A stretch of 64,000 bases of DNA from Himantopus leucocephalus. Taxonomy: Eukaryota; Chordata; Aves; Charadriiformes; Recurvirostridae. The notes under the pieces are model-generated. The model was not told the DNA's origin. It ran no database searches and worked only from the letters and a program-made list of their open reading frames with translations. This document shows, one piece after another, positions 1 through 11,029 of the stretch (positions are counted from its first letter, which is position 1; the number at the start of each line of letters is the position of its first letter). The stretch covers positions 12,160,576-12,224,575 of the forward strand of contig RSEF01000017.1 of NCBI GenBank assembly GCA_003993805.1, in the 5' to 3' direction. The translations under genes and the position numbers were made by a program.

Positions 1-43
1 AAGGTCCCTTCCAACCTAAACCATTCTAGGATTCTATGATACT
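1..43 (+). mobile_element. CR1 LINE 3' end, cut by the window edge
   Basis: The first bases match the well-known 3' terminus of chicken-repeat-1 LINEs: the AAGGTCCCTTCCAACC block, then AACCATTCTA and imperfect 8-bp ATTCTATG units. CR1 ends in such short repeats instead of a poly(A) tail. Only the last ~43 bp lie in the window and the body continues to the left. It is non-coding here. It is one of two CR1 tails that point to a bird or other sauropsid genome. Confidence 0.85.
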
Positions 44-2250
44 GGAGAATCAAACATTTACTATAAAGAAGACAATACAACATGCCTTCATATGACGGCC
101 ATCAAGAATTTCTTGCTAAGTCAGGTGACCTGATGCCTGTTTTTAGGAGGCACTCACAAACCAACTATTTTACTTGGGCTTATTCATTCCTGGGTCCCTT
201 TGAGAGCAGTGAAACATATCACCTTAAATCCATTCACAAGAAGACCATCGTATAAAATTCAATGACCCCTTTCACTGGTGGGGTACAGGACTTGTGCTTA
301 GAAACCCAGTGAGGCAGACAGTATGTTTTAAGATATTGGCTGTGGCTCTTAATGTCCCAGCTGCTCCTTCTGGGGATACAATTTTTTCTCAGCTAATCTA
401 CTAGTAATTTGAAGATGTTGCCATAAACTATCCACCCCAAACTGGCACATTTCACACAGTCTCTGATTATACCAAGCAGCTCAAAGTTTGATAACCACTG
501 GCCAGGCACCCTCTCCCCACAGGTTAGACATGTAAATTAACACAGCAGAAAATTTTTAGGTGTTATAAGAACAGCAAAGAAGATTGAGATTCACTGTACT
601 GGTGGCACTTTAGACCCAAACTTTTAGTATCTGCAGAGCCAAACTACCAGTCTGATACCCAGACACCAGCAGCTAATGTTGAGACCAGATTCCCCTAAAT
701 CTGGGAGCATTTGGATGTGATCAATTTATTCACACCCTGCCACAATGCCTTGCTGTCCCCAAAATGGCAGTGTTTAAAAGGCTCTTGCCCCATTAAGCAA
801 TTCCACCATCCAGAAATGTGATGGGACATGCCCCATGGGACTGCAAATTGAATTCATATAAATGAGATTCTACAGGATACATGATATAAAAAACAAAAAA
901 GTGTTCATTTTAGATATTTGTCAATGGAGCAAAACGAAGAATAGGAGGAATCCTCATTTCTTTTCCAAATTCCAAAAGAAATTTCAAATTCATTTTGTGA
1001 AACAATCTGGTCAAAGGGCAGAACAGCCCAGGGGACAGGACATAGTTGCCTTGATATTAGAATTAGGATATATGCTGTACACTCAATGACACAATTATAC
1101 ACTTTCCAAAGAAAAAAAAACAAAAACAAAAATACCCCAAAATTATATAAAGGGTCAAAGGCAATGTGAACAGAGAACTTCTCCCTTCACAAAGGCCGCA
1201 GTCCTTAGCCCCTCATCCCTCTGTGGCTTTCTGGTATCAGTTTTCTGTTCTGCTCCGTTCCAGGACAGGCAGGAGAGAAGCTGCCAGGTACAAATGCCCC
1301 AGACTGGCTCTTGCATAAGTGTCACAAAACATCCAAACTTGGAAGTAACTCTGCGAACAACTATATAGCAGATGTTTTGAAAACACGTATGAAAAATGTC
1401 CACAAAGCAGAGGTAAAGCTCATGAAATAGCAACTGGTATCTGAGAAATACCTGCTGCTTCTGGTGAAACAATCCTGACTTTGCCTCGCATTGGAAGTCA
1501 AGCAATCACTAGCATTTAACCTTAGTTTTAGACGCCATTGTGTAAGCAGCTCTTTGCCCTTTTTGCTGCCTTCTGTATGTAACTGTGGGCCAGCTAGTGA
1601 CAGGAATCAGTCTCTGGGAAACTCCACAAAACTGCAGATGGAGAGTGGGCAGTTACTCTGATGGTACCCACAGCTCACCACCCTTGGCTCTCACTGCATT
1701 ACTGCTAGTTGAGAAATACTGTTTTAACGTGCCATGCTCCATACTAAGGATTTGCCGGGATCACATACTACAGCATCACTTCTCAGCTGACCTTACACAT
1801 TCTCTCATTCATGCCATCATTATCCCAGCCCATTTTTGGTCATGTTTGCCTTGCTCTGTTGCACCTTCTACACACCAGTAGATAATCTGTGTCATTGGTT
1901 TTCTATCAGCTCACTGCCCCATCAACTCTTCAGTCTCTCTGTACCTGAAGGCATCTGACTTCAGGGCCTGAAAGGGATTTATAGGAGACTGGTTTACAAA
2001 AGGCTGCCCCTGCCCTGACCTCCCCCAAATTCCTCCCACCAAAAGACTGTAGTGTTTCTAAGTCTTCTTTTAAGAGGCAGTGTTGATGGGGGAGGGAGCG
2101 TGCTCAGGGATTTAGACATCCCTTTCTCTTCCCTGCATCATCTTTACGGCCCACCCCTCCTTTCCTCTCTCATGTGATGCTGGGGAGAGTTGCTGAGCAT
2201 TGCACTGTCCAGCAATCTCATTATTCTGCCATCAACCCTTTTATTCTCAG
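44..2250. other. Non-coding stretch, no supported feature
   Basis: AT-rich single-copy-looking sequence. Open frames at 862-1089, 905-1129, 1155-1505 and 1585-1881 lack a convincing combination of acceptor, donor and protein-like composition, and they overlap one another on both strands. I see no RNA gene or clear repeat beyond the CR1 tail at the left edge. Confidence 0.5.
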
Positions 2251-2630
2251 ATTCCCAATCAGGCAGAAAACAAGGATGACGGGAATCTGCCTGGAATCTC
2301 TGTAGCAATTAGGAGTGGGAGCCCAGGAAACTATTCGCAAAAGAGCTTTACTAGGCAGGAGATACGAGCCTTTGTACGCTTAATGAGTAACCAGTCCCAG
2401 CCTGCACTTTCCACAGGCCGGGAGCACAGTCTGTGATAAAGAGACCAAGTCCACTGCATGTTCAGAACGACTTCTCTGGTTTGCAGCAGACATTCACATT
2501 TCAACAGAATCACCAAGCACTGCTGGTGTAGACAGGCTGAACTCATTTCAAAGGCTACATGCATAGTTTTCTGCTTCCATTATAAGTAGTCAGTCCAAAT
2601 GCTTCTTGCAAATAAAGATAAACATCAAAT
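2251..2630 (+). CDS. Candidate 3'-terminal exon, unidentified protein (speculative)
   Basis: A good plus-strand acceptor (pyrimidine-rich tract ending TTATTCTCAG at 2241-2250) is followed by 61 open codons in phase 0 and a TGA at 2434-2436. An AATAAA lies at 2611-2616, so acceptor, frame, stop and poly(A) signal come in the right order for a last exon. The peptide is hydrophilic, with no Cys and no membrane segment; it contains the stretch KSFTRQEIRAFVRLMSNQSQ. I do not recognise it. Against it: the opposite strand is also open here, no upstream exon can be shown in the 2.2 kb to the left, and a 61-codon frame can arise by chance. Confidence 0.18.
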
Positions 2631-3634
2631 CCCTTTGCTATTTCCTGTCTTTTCCAAAGTTCTTTCACAGCAGACGTACCTTTTGTACCTTCTCTATTTT
2701 GGTACATTGTAAGACTGCAATGCTCAATAATCTGTATTTGTGATGGTCAGGCATTAATAAATAAAAGATTTGGTGACAAATATATGGCCCCATAGTCACA
2801 CACAAACTTGCAGACACCACAGGGCTGAACTACAGAGAGATACCAACTCAGGCAAACACAGAGCTTCACTAAAAAGTCAAAAGGTCCTCTTGGCTTACCG
2901 AAGAACAGCAGTATAGTAATAGGGAGAACTCCAATCTTCTCTAAACTCACTATGATCATGAACAATAGCAGTGGTTAACTAGTTACATGTACTCATAATG
3001 TGTGATGAATAACTAGTTATGTACAGGACTGCATAGAGAAAAGCTGAATTCCTGCATCGTTACTGGAGTAGTTTTAGATACTTTCTATGACCAAATATTA
3101 CCTTAGTTATGCCTAAAAGTGATGACTTAGCAGGACCTCATTTTGGAGGAAAATGTTCCTCTTTTGGAACAAATATCCTGAAGTAACACAGCATTGCTTA
3201 TAAGGCATACATGGAGCAGGCTGAGAAGACTGCAGTGTATATCACAAGAAATGAAACAATGTCTAAGTAACTTCAAATATTATGTGAACTACAGCTTGCA
3301 GAAAATTACCCATGTGTTTGCCCTACTCCGTAGAGGTTACATGCGTATTAACAACACTAACTCCAAGATTATATCATATACTCCCCTGTATATAGCATGC
3401 CTATACTAATACTGGAATATTTCCCAAGGAAAAAACATGCCCCTGTGTAAATACAGTACAACCCTAGTATTAATTCCGTTGGCAGGGCTAAACTTCTGGC
3501 TAAATAATTCCACAGATGAGACACTAATTCAAAACAGAATTTGTTAGAGTGATGTCAGAAAAGGGAGATTGCAGCAGTAAGAAGTGAATACAACACTTGT
3601 GACATCACAGGAAGTTAAATGCAGAGTCTGCAAA

Positions 3635-3668
3635 AATTCAGTGTACAAAAGAATTCAGTGTATCAAAG
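3635..3668 (+). repeat. Two-copy 17-bp tandem duplication
   Basis: AATTCAGTGTACAAAAG (3635-3651) is followed directly by AATTCAGTGTATCAAAG (3652-3668), two differences in 17. This is a simple local duplication with no further copies next to it. Confidence 0.8.
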
Positions 3669-6600
3669 ACTTAGACTACCACCTAGCTTGAGAAAGAACA
3701 CATGATGGTTTTAGCTCTGATTTTGTTATTTTCATCCATCAGTCCTAGAGTGTACAATAATTTACTCACCTTTGGAATAGATTATTATATGAATGTGACT
3801 AACATATGAATATGCATCAAATGCTAATAAGCATAATGAATACATTAGCTTTTCCTGCTGCACAATATACCAACCATGAAAATATGGAATTCAGACTATG
3901 CTGTTTCATGAAAATGGTGAAAATCAGGTCAAAGAAGTCGTTGAATGACAACAGTTTATAGTTTTCCACAAAAGTAGTTGTTGCTGGATTAACAATGACA
4001 TCCAGGATTTTTCCTTTATGTTTCACAAGAAGAGCATGAATCAGTGATGTTTGTAAGTGAAAAAAACATTTAAAAATTTATTACAGTCATACCATCCTGC
4101 AACCCTACTCTGAAATGAAACTGGAGAAGACCACAGTTTCTTTGAAGAATACGTTCCAGGCATTTAGGGGTGGGTTAGGAGGAACTTCAAAGGCTAACAG
4201 AGTTGAATATAAAGCATTCACTGAGCTCTGTCAGGACAGGTCTGGTTTTACACTTTAAAGGTAATTGACAAAGATTTTCCCTTAAAGACAAAGTTTATGA
4301 CCTGTCATATCACTTTAAGGCAAACAAGCTGCATTACCAGGCTTTGTTTTAATAATTGGCTTTAATAGTTTTATACTTTATACCTTTACTAAATGAAAGG
4401 GCAGTTGCAACAGCGAGTTTTCTAGCTATAAAAAGAGAAATCAGAAATTAATGAGATGCGGGGCAATCCAAGATCCCCCTGGTAGTAGTTCACAGTCTCT
4501 CTTCCAGAGAGTCCTGAGGAATCTCTTACTTCAGTAAACCGACACAAGATGCTGTTGCACTGCACTGGCAGAGAGACTTGTGGGAACTGATAAAAGACAG
4601 TGCAGGAGAAGGAGGAGGTTGTCAAAGAGCTGTAGCAAGGTTTCTGTCCTTTTCTTTAAAAAACAAACCCACCCCTTCAACTTTGTCTGTTCTCCATTAT
4701 TTCACATATGTGAAATCTCAGTGGTAATTCCCCCACAAAATGAGTTGTATTGAACTAACTTCTTTCACTGCCTTCCCTCTCCACCCTAACGTTATGTTAG
4801 CACTGCTGGCAGAAGGTTTTATTAGATACCAATTACGAGATGCTAAGCCAATACACAGAACAAGGAGCTTCAATCATTTTACTACTTCACTGCTTGTGAG
4901 ATGCAGCTTTAGCATTACTCACTGGCTTCTATTTTTTGGGTTTGCTTTCACAAGTTTGTTTTTTCAAAGTCTTGGGAAACTACCATAGAAGATGGATGCC
5001 CTCAAGCTGGGGATACACCTGACCACATGGAAGATGCTCAGTGCTCCACTGATAACTACCTTAAGGGTGCTCTTAATGGTCACTTAAAATTCCAACAGGG
5101 AAGTGGCACACATTGGGGTTATCAACCCAGAGATTACCTTGTTTTCTTCATACTGAAAGACAATTTTGACAACTGATTAATGAGGGTTTTTTTAATTATA
5201 TTTAATGTCAACACTGAAGCTGCAATGCTTTTAAGGGGTAATGAGGCTACACGTATGCCCAACAGTGTTTCCCCATGACATGAACCCACTGGACATGCAT
5301 TCTTCTCATTCTTCTCCTCAAGAACGTATTAGTGTGAAGGATTCTCAAACAGAGGAGAAAAGAGTTTACAGACTGCATCTCCTAGCATAGCACTTTTGTT
5401 TTATGTTAAACAAGTTGCAATGGACAGGACTCTGGCACATTCTCCTCTTGTTTTAGCAATATACTTTGGGAAAAGACTGCTTTATGCTTACAAGTATTTA
5501 TTTATGTTTCCAAAATTATGACAGAATCATGATGTATTAAGTACCTTTTGTGCATGGATTTGTTATTGAGTTCCTTGGCTATTTTAAATCTTGCTCCCTG
5601 TGACTATCATCTTTCAGAAAAAGGCACTGCAGGCTTGTGGAGAAAGAGGCTTCCTTCAGGTGTATTTCACCTGCCCTACTCAGTACAACAACTGCAAAAA
5701 GACAATTTACAAGTAAGAGGTGAGAACAGCAGGCTTCCCAGCAGCAGCCTCCAACTGCACTGCAATAATAATTGAGCTAGAGGAATCTTCCAAGTGCCTA
5801 AACCATGAATGCTCAAAACCCCAGCCTGATGCAATACTTACCAGTCAAGCTGTGCTCCTGCTGATCACCCCAGCACATTTCCCGCTAGAGAAAGATACTG
5901 AGGCCAAGGGTAGAAAGGGAACGCCTCCACCTCACGTATCAGAGTAACACAACCACTAAATAAACTCTGAATAAAGGAATGGAAAGAGTTATGTCTCCAT
6001 GACAACAGGAAGGCATGTGCTTATATTAGTAAATCCCTGCTGACCTCTGCTGATCTTTCCCTATCCTGGTCAGTGTAAAGGATTAGCGAAAGGGTACACA
6101 CTATGGCCTGTTCCCAGGATCCACACACCAGGAAGGAAGACTGGGCAGGCCTGAAAAGGGGCTTTCACGCTGTTCACCCTCTCTCTTCCCCAGCCTTGCT
6201 AACTTTGGAAGGATAGCATATCTGCTATGGAAGATAATGGCAGAATAAAATCAAATCCTTTTTTAGGAAGTACCTTCAGTCTATTTGTCCAGGAAATGCA
6301 CAAAGCCTTTTTACGTGACTTTACATATCCTATGGCTTTACAAACGCCGTTTCCTTCTTGACACACAGAGATTAAACCCTTTCTTCCCAGACCTGAGCAA
6401 AGCACCTGCTCCTAGTGATATTAGCACCAGAAAACAAGACCCTGAAATTCTCTGAAACTACTCACAAAATGTTCATAATTGGCACTGATTTTTCACCCAG
6501 CCTAAAATATTCCATAACCTGTATTCCTTGTCCGGTTTAACATGGTAACGGGCATCTTTTGACAGCTGCTTTAACAGTGGGCTTTTCTACTCAACATCAG

Positions 6601-7625
6601 AAAATTGGATGCAGGCACGGGAAACTTTCCAAAATACCAATGTTTGATCACAACTATGAAGCCCCCAAGCTGCAGCAGCTTATCACCTCTGCCAGCCATC
6701 AGGAGAAGCTCTGTTGAAGCAGCTTGCTCCCACCTACCAGCTGCTCCCTCTCCACCCCACCCCCAGTAGCCACTTCCCATCAGCTTTTGTTTGAATTTCC
6801 TGGTCTCATGATCAGGTGATGTCACCATTAGGATCAGGTATATTCAATTCACCTCAAGATCCCGTTGGCCAGAGTCAAGTTATTCCTCTCTATTTTTCCA
6901 TAGCAACTATTTTATTTTTTTATTGTTGCACAAACAGTATAAGAGGGAGAAATAGTACTTCAGTGAAAATGCAGGCTGAGATACTATCTGCTGGCTGAAT
7001 CTAAACATCACCATTATCATCTCAGGTTAACAGTTTATAAGATCTGACAATCTGTAAGGAAAGACATGACGCTATGACAAAAGAAACACCTCAAAATAAA
7101 AATTAGATAATCAAAAAGCAATGCTGGCAATGAGCAGGCAGTACCTCTAAGACAGTACTGAATAAATGGCCCAGCAAGTTGCTAGGGTTCCTAGCAATGC
7201 CCATAGCACCTTTTAGAACAGTGATTTTAAAAAGAGCCTTACTTTTCATGGCTTTGATATAACTTGTAGAGTTTAAGATTAAGTAGATTAAGTGCACAAG
7301 CCCAGTATCTTAGCCAACTACCAGTTTGGATACTAATTCAAAAAACTCTAGCGAAGTCCCTGCACACAGTTCAGATTGCAGTTTTTCCCATCTAAAGTTT
7401 TAGATGGATATTGTGCATTCATCACTTCCCAGCTTACTTCTTATGTTGTTTGTCTTTGTTACTGGAGACCAAAGATTTCCAGACCACATTTGCAAGCTAG
7501 GTTTTTGATGTGACAGAATTTTTTCATGCCAGACACATGTACACAGTCTACTAGTGTAAAATATTTATAAAGAGTTTATAAAGGCCTAGACCACTAGACT
7601 TTCATTAAGACAGGTGTAAGAAGAT

Positions 7626-7660
7626 GTGGCTCAGTTTCCCCTTCTCAAAGAAGCAGAATG
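7626..7660 (+). repeat. Possible MIR-like SINE relic
   Basis: The string GTGGCTCAGTTTCCCC followed by TTCTCAAAG resembles the 3' half of MIR/CORE-SINEs (consensus core CTCAGTTTCC then CATCTGTAAAATGG). The match is short and the flanks do not extend it clearly. Confidence 0.25.
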
Positions 7661-8654
7661 CTGATTCCTGACTCCCTCCCACCCAGCTTGCCCAGTGAAT
7701 TGTTGAATGGTGCCAAACAGTGGGCAGCAATTCACAGGGCTGAGCAGTGCCAGTATAATGGTCAGAGGCATTAACATCATTAATCAGAAATACCACTTCA
7801 GGGAATTAAACTTACTCTTAACACAGAACAAGTAGCCAGCTAGCTTGTTTTCATTACCTTTTCACTGTTCTAATGCAGATTTGAAGATGAAACTCCTATT
7901 ATCATGCTTCTAGAACTTGGAGAAAGACAGGAGCTATAAATCCATGTTTTATGATAGTATTGCATGTATTGCCACAGTAACTCTTTGATCTTCTGTGCTT
8001 ATGACACCCCAGTATTTTCCCTTAATAAACACTCCTCCAAGCTGACCTTCATGGTTTACACATTCTCTGATCTCTCAGCCATTTCCACAGATCAAACGCT
8101 GAGAAAGGGGGTTTCCTGTGTGTTCAGTTAACCAGATTGAGTCACAAGCTTTAATTTCCAATTCTTATTTAAATATACTGACAATCAACAAAACAGCTGA
8201 AAAGATTGTATTTTGTTTCCACATTTTGAAGCAAGTAAGATTTAAACTGTGCGTAAGTCTGAGCTAATCTCAAGAGCTTGCATTAGAGCAGATAGCAAAG
8301 TGCCAGAAAAAAGGTTTGTCTGCACATGTTCTCTCTCAACAGGCGTCCAAAGCATTTTCCAGGCCAAAGGTATGTGAATTACTGTGCTCATTGCTGGCTA
8401 GAGTTGTGGGAACAGAAATGAGTAGACACTCATTCTGCCCTCCAAAATCTCCTTTAAAACACAACAAATTAAGCTGAGAGCTATTCTGCCCATTACACAG
8501 ACAGCAGCAGTAAAACTGGAGTCATGTGCAGAGTCTGTACCACTGTCCCTCTGGAGCTTATTTTAAACAATTGGAGATAGTGTGGATCTGGCTGCAGGAT
8601 GGTCTTATGGTTACAGCTTGCAACAGGCCATCTGGATAATCAGAGTTTTCTCAA

Positions 8655-8702
8655 AAATTTTAAGCAAATAACTTAGCCACTCTGTGCTTCAATGACATTT
8701 AG
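8655..8702 (+). repeat. Probable MIR-like SINE relic
   Basis: AAATAACTTAGCCACTCTGTGCTTCA resembles the MIR segment that in consensus reads as a CAAGTTACTTAACCTCTCTGTGCCTCA type string. Old copies of this SINE group occur throughout amniotes. The call is from remembered consensus, not alignment. Confidence 0.35.
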
Positions 8703-9293
8703 ACTCAGTCAATTAGAAATAAAAAAAAGTAGTCATATGCCACACAAGGGCAAGAAAAGGCATTGCCTTATGGCCTTAAAATTCTACAAGTGCTGGTAAA
8801 TACCATTATTCACTACAGTTAAAATCTGGCAGAATTCCCCTTGCAAAATAGGAGCAGGTGTAAAGACTATGGAAATTACCACTTCCCTTGAGCTTTGCTG
8901 GCTATATCAAGATGTGTCATCCACCTGCACTCCAACACAAAACAACATTCTCAGTAAATCACTGTTCCAGAAAAGAGCTTTACCCAAGACTGAAAAGCTA
9001 TCAGTGCAATGGTCAAACAGCACAAATCCCCAGAAACATGCCAGCTCTCTGGCAGCCGCATACTGAGCAACACTGCTCATATGCAATGGGCCTTCCTTTT
9101 GCACAATACAAAGCCACCATAATTGCTTCACACTCCAAACCAGTAGCTATGGTTACTTGATACAAAAGACAGTCCTGCTGCTTCCCTGTGGCCAGAGGAA
9201 TTCCAGGCACTTGGAGTGAATGCACCAGACAAAGAAGCTGGTACAAGGAAGAGAGAAAAAAAAAAATCAGACAAAATTCAAAACATAACTTGA

Positions 9294-9340
9294 CTTTCAT
9301 ATTCTGAGGTGAACAGTCTTTCATAGTCTGAGGTGATAAG
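9294..9340 (+). repeat. Two-copy 24-bp tandem duplication
   Basis: CTTTCATATTCTGAGGTGAA (start of copy 1, 9294-9317) is repeated as CTTTCATAGTCTGAGGTGAT (start of copy 2, 9318-9340). One internal base differs before the copies drift at their ends. It is a local slippage-type duplication. Confidence 0.75.
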
Positions 9341-10428
9341 AGCAAAGGAAATTTATGGAGGTTTCAGAGAGGGGAAAAAAGAAAAAGACTGTTGAGGAAT
9401 CAAAGGAAAGGCTGAAAACTTTCTCCAACTCTCCAAAAGTACATAAACACCCGCTAATGTGAGAAAATGCTAAATGCAGTGTTCAGCAGATATTAGCAGA
9501 AAAAAGGCACTTTGACTGTATTTTCTGCATGTTCTCCATATTTTACCTCAACTTCTTCATGTCATTGATCATTCCTGTCCTAGCTCAGTGGAAACCAAAC
9601 AGGACTTTTACATACAGATACTGGCCTGGCATCATCGAGGAGAGGATAAGGAGGCTGGTTCAATCCAAATCATACTTTCCAGTAAAAGGTTGGACATGTT
9701 CCTGACATGACCTTATAATCCCTAGATAACTAAACCAGATGTCTAGGCCCAGCAGATCTCCAGGCACCCATTCCAGAAGAAACAGAGAAATCTGTTTTTC
9801 AGGGAGCATAAGAAATTGTATACATGGATGACTTTTGGAGCCCAAAGACATGTTCGTGTGAACTTGAAGAATCCCACTATACTCAAGTATATTCTTTGGC
9901 TATAAAATAAGTTTTCAGTGTGGAAAAAAACAAAATAAAACAACCCCCCCCATCAGTGTGATAGACTCTCTTGCACTTTCAGGATAGATCTGCTTTCTTC
10001 AAAATTTCTAAGTGAGAATACTCATGTACTGTCTCTTTCCTCCACGTTTTGTACCAGAGGTATGTGGCATTTTAACATATTAGTATACTCCCCTAGGTAC
10101 ACTCTTTTTTTGCCTAGATGTATTTCAAAAGCATATAGAACAGAAATAAAGTTGTGTTTCTTCTGTACGAGCACAACCATAAAATTCAGAACTTTTCAAG
10201 GGAGAAAATGGTTACTATTATAGCTGAATACTTAATTATATGAAAATGCACACACTTCTAGCTCTTGTGAATAAATGCACACATACATGTGCACACGAAG
10301 AAAGACAAAAGGAGACAAGAAATAAATAGAATGAAAAATGTATCTAGAATGAAACGCCTGTTTATCTTCCAGACAAGAAGTTTTCAGGCTTCAAATCTAA
10401 CCGTGAGAGTGACATTTTGTTCAGTTAC

Positions 10429-10481
10429 CTTTGCAATACAAGGGCAGGTCACAGATTTGATCCAAAGTTACTGCATAGTAG
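10429..10481 (-). other. Possible alternative minus-strand exon (53 nt)
   Basis: On the minus strand a strong acceptor (TTCTTACCCAG, AG at 10483-10482) is followed by 53 nt and then an AAAG|GTAACT donor (donor bases 10428-10423). Only one frame is open: one carried-in base, then a peptide reading YYAVTLDQICDLPLYCK, ending in phase 1. It sits 36 nt downstream of the donor of the signal-peptide exon (10518), closer than vertebrate introns normally allow. The two could be mutually exclusive, or one of them is a chance match. Confidence 0.2.
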
Positions 10482-10517
10482 CTGGGTAAGAATCAGGCAC
10501 AGAAGACAAAAACTTAC

Positions 10518-10622
10518 CCCAAAATAAGAGGAAAAGTGGCAGCAGGAGAGCAGCATTGTACGCCCTGGATGTAGTTTTCTTTAATTCCATGACAAGTCTA
10601 AGAGTGGCTGTTCTAAAAACCT
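10518..10622 (-). CDS. First coding exon encoding a signal peptide, minus strand; gene unidentified
   Basis: The minus strand shows a pyrimidine-rich acceptor ending GTCCCCAG (AG at 10624-10623), 32 nt of leader, then ATG at 10590-10588 in good Kozak context (G at -3, G at +4). 24 codons plus one base follow, up to a consensus GG|GTAAGT donor (10517-10512). The peptide begins MELKKTTSRAYN and continues AALLLPLFLLFW: a basic n-region, then a 12-residue hydrophobic core, the form of a secretory signal sequence. An in-frame stop lies upstream, so this ATG is the start. A short leader, signal peptide and phase-1 exit is the usual layout of the first coding exon of secreted proteins and of cytokine, Ig-type and complement-type receptors; that class is inference. 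The next exon is not found. The exon may instead run upstream unspliced to a local TATA promoter at about 11.01 kb. Confidence 0.42.
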
Positions 10623-11015
10623 CTGGGGACAGACAGCAGTTGGAAACTAGCAAATACCAGCTCTCCCCACATCACGGACTTTGGAGAATTCCCCCTACTG
10701 CCGGCACTCGCTCCATGCCCTGCCGCACTGGGGACCAGCACTCACACCGTGGACAGAGTCCCTGTCCGCTCTCCAGTGCTTCACTCATGCTCCCGGAACA
10801 AAGAGAAAACGCTGCCTGGATCGCACGGATTGAACTGCAAGTGGGATTTACAGGCACAGCAGCTGGAGGGCTTACAGGCCCGTGGCTGAAAAAAGCCTCT
10901 GCTCTCAGAGGCAGTGAAAAATTGAAGAACTGGGAGATTCACAGCTCAAGGCAAAAAGGAAAAAGGACCCTGTGTGGTTTTTTGCTTGCTGCTTTTTGGA
11001 CTCCCCCTATATAAT
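10623..11015 (-). promoter_or_regulatory. Possible TATA promoter and leader of the minus-strand exon
   Basis: The minus strand carries ATTATATA (11015-11008) followed by GGGGG. A start about 30 bp downstream, near 10980, would give a leader of about 390 nt ending at the ATG at 10590. The patch 10680-10850 holds roughly nine CpG dinucleotides, well above the CpG-poor surroundings, as expected for a promoter-proximal region. It also has a kB-like GGGGAATTCTCC on the minus strand near 10690. The alternative is that these bases are intron ending at the acceptor 10624-10623, which also looks functional. Confidence 0.28.
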
Positions 11016-11029
11016 GAAGAAAACAAACC

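Larger units (their letters stand above)
2631..10428. other. Non-coding stretch, 3' side of the minus-strand candidate gene
   Basis: About 7.8 kb without a supported exon. If the minus-strand exon at 10518-10622 is real, its next exon (phase 1) should lie here or further left. I looked for minus-strand acceptor-ORF-donor combinations. I found only weak ones, such as the acceptor near 9240 followed by about 27 open codons to a GTAACC donor, and the TTCG|GTAAGC donor near 2893. None is strong enough to call. The stretch also holds small tandem duplications and SINE-like relics, listed separately. Confidence 0.5.

Noticed and set aside
9600..9800. CR1-like text (GGTTGGACATG, CATGACCTTATAATCCC)
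   Set aside because: Individual words resemble the CR1 3' region but the order and spacing do not hold and the terminal repeats are missing.
10556..11014. 152-codon plus-strand frame
   Set aside because: It is antisense to the better-supported minus-strand signal-peptide exon and has no domain or splice support.
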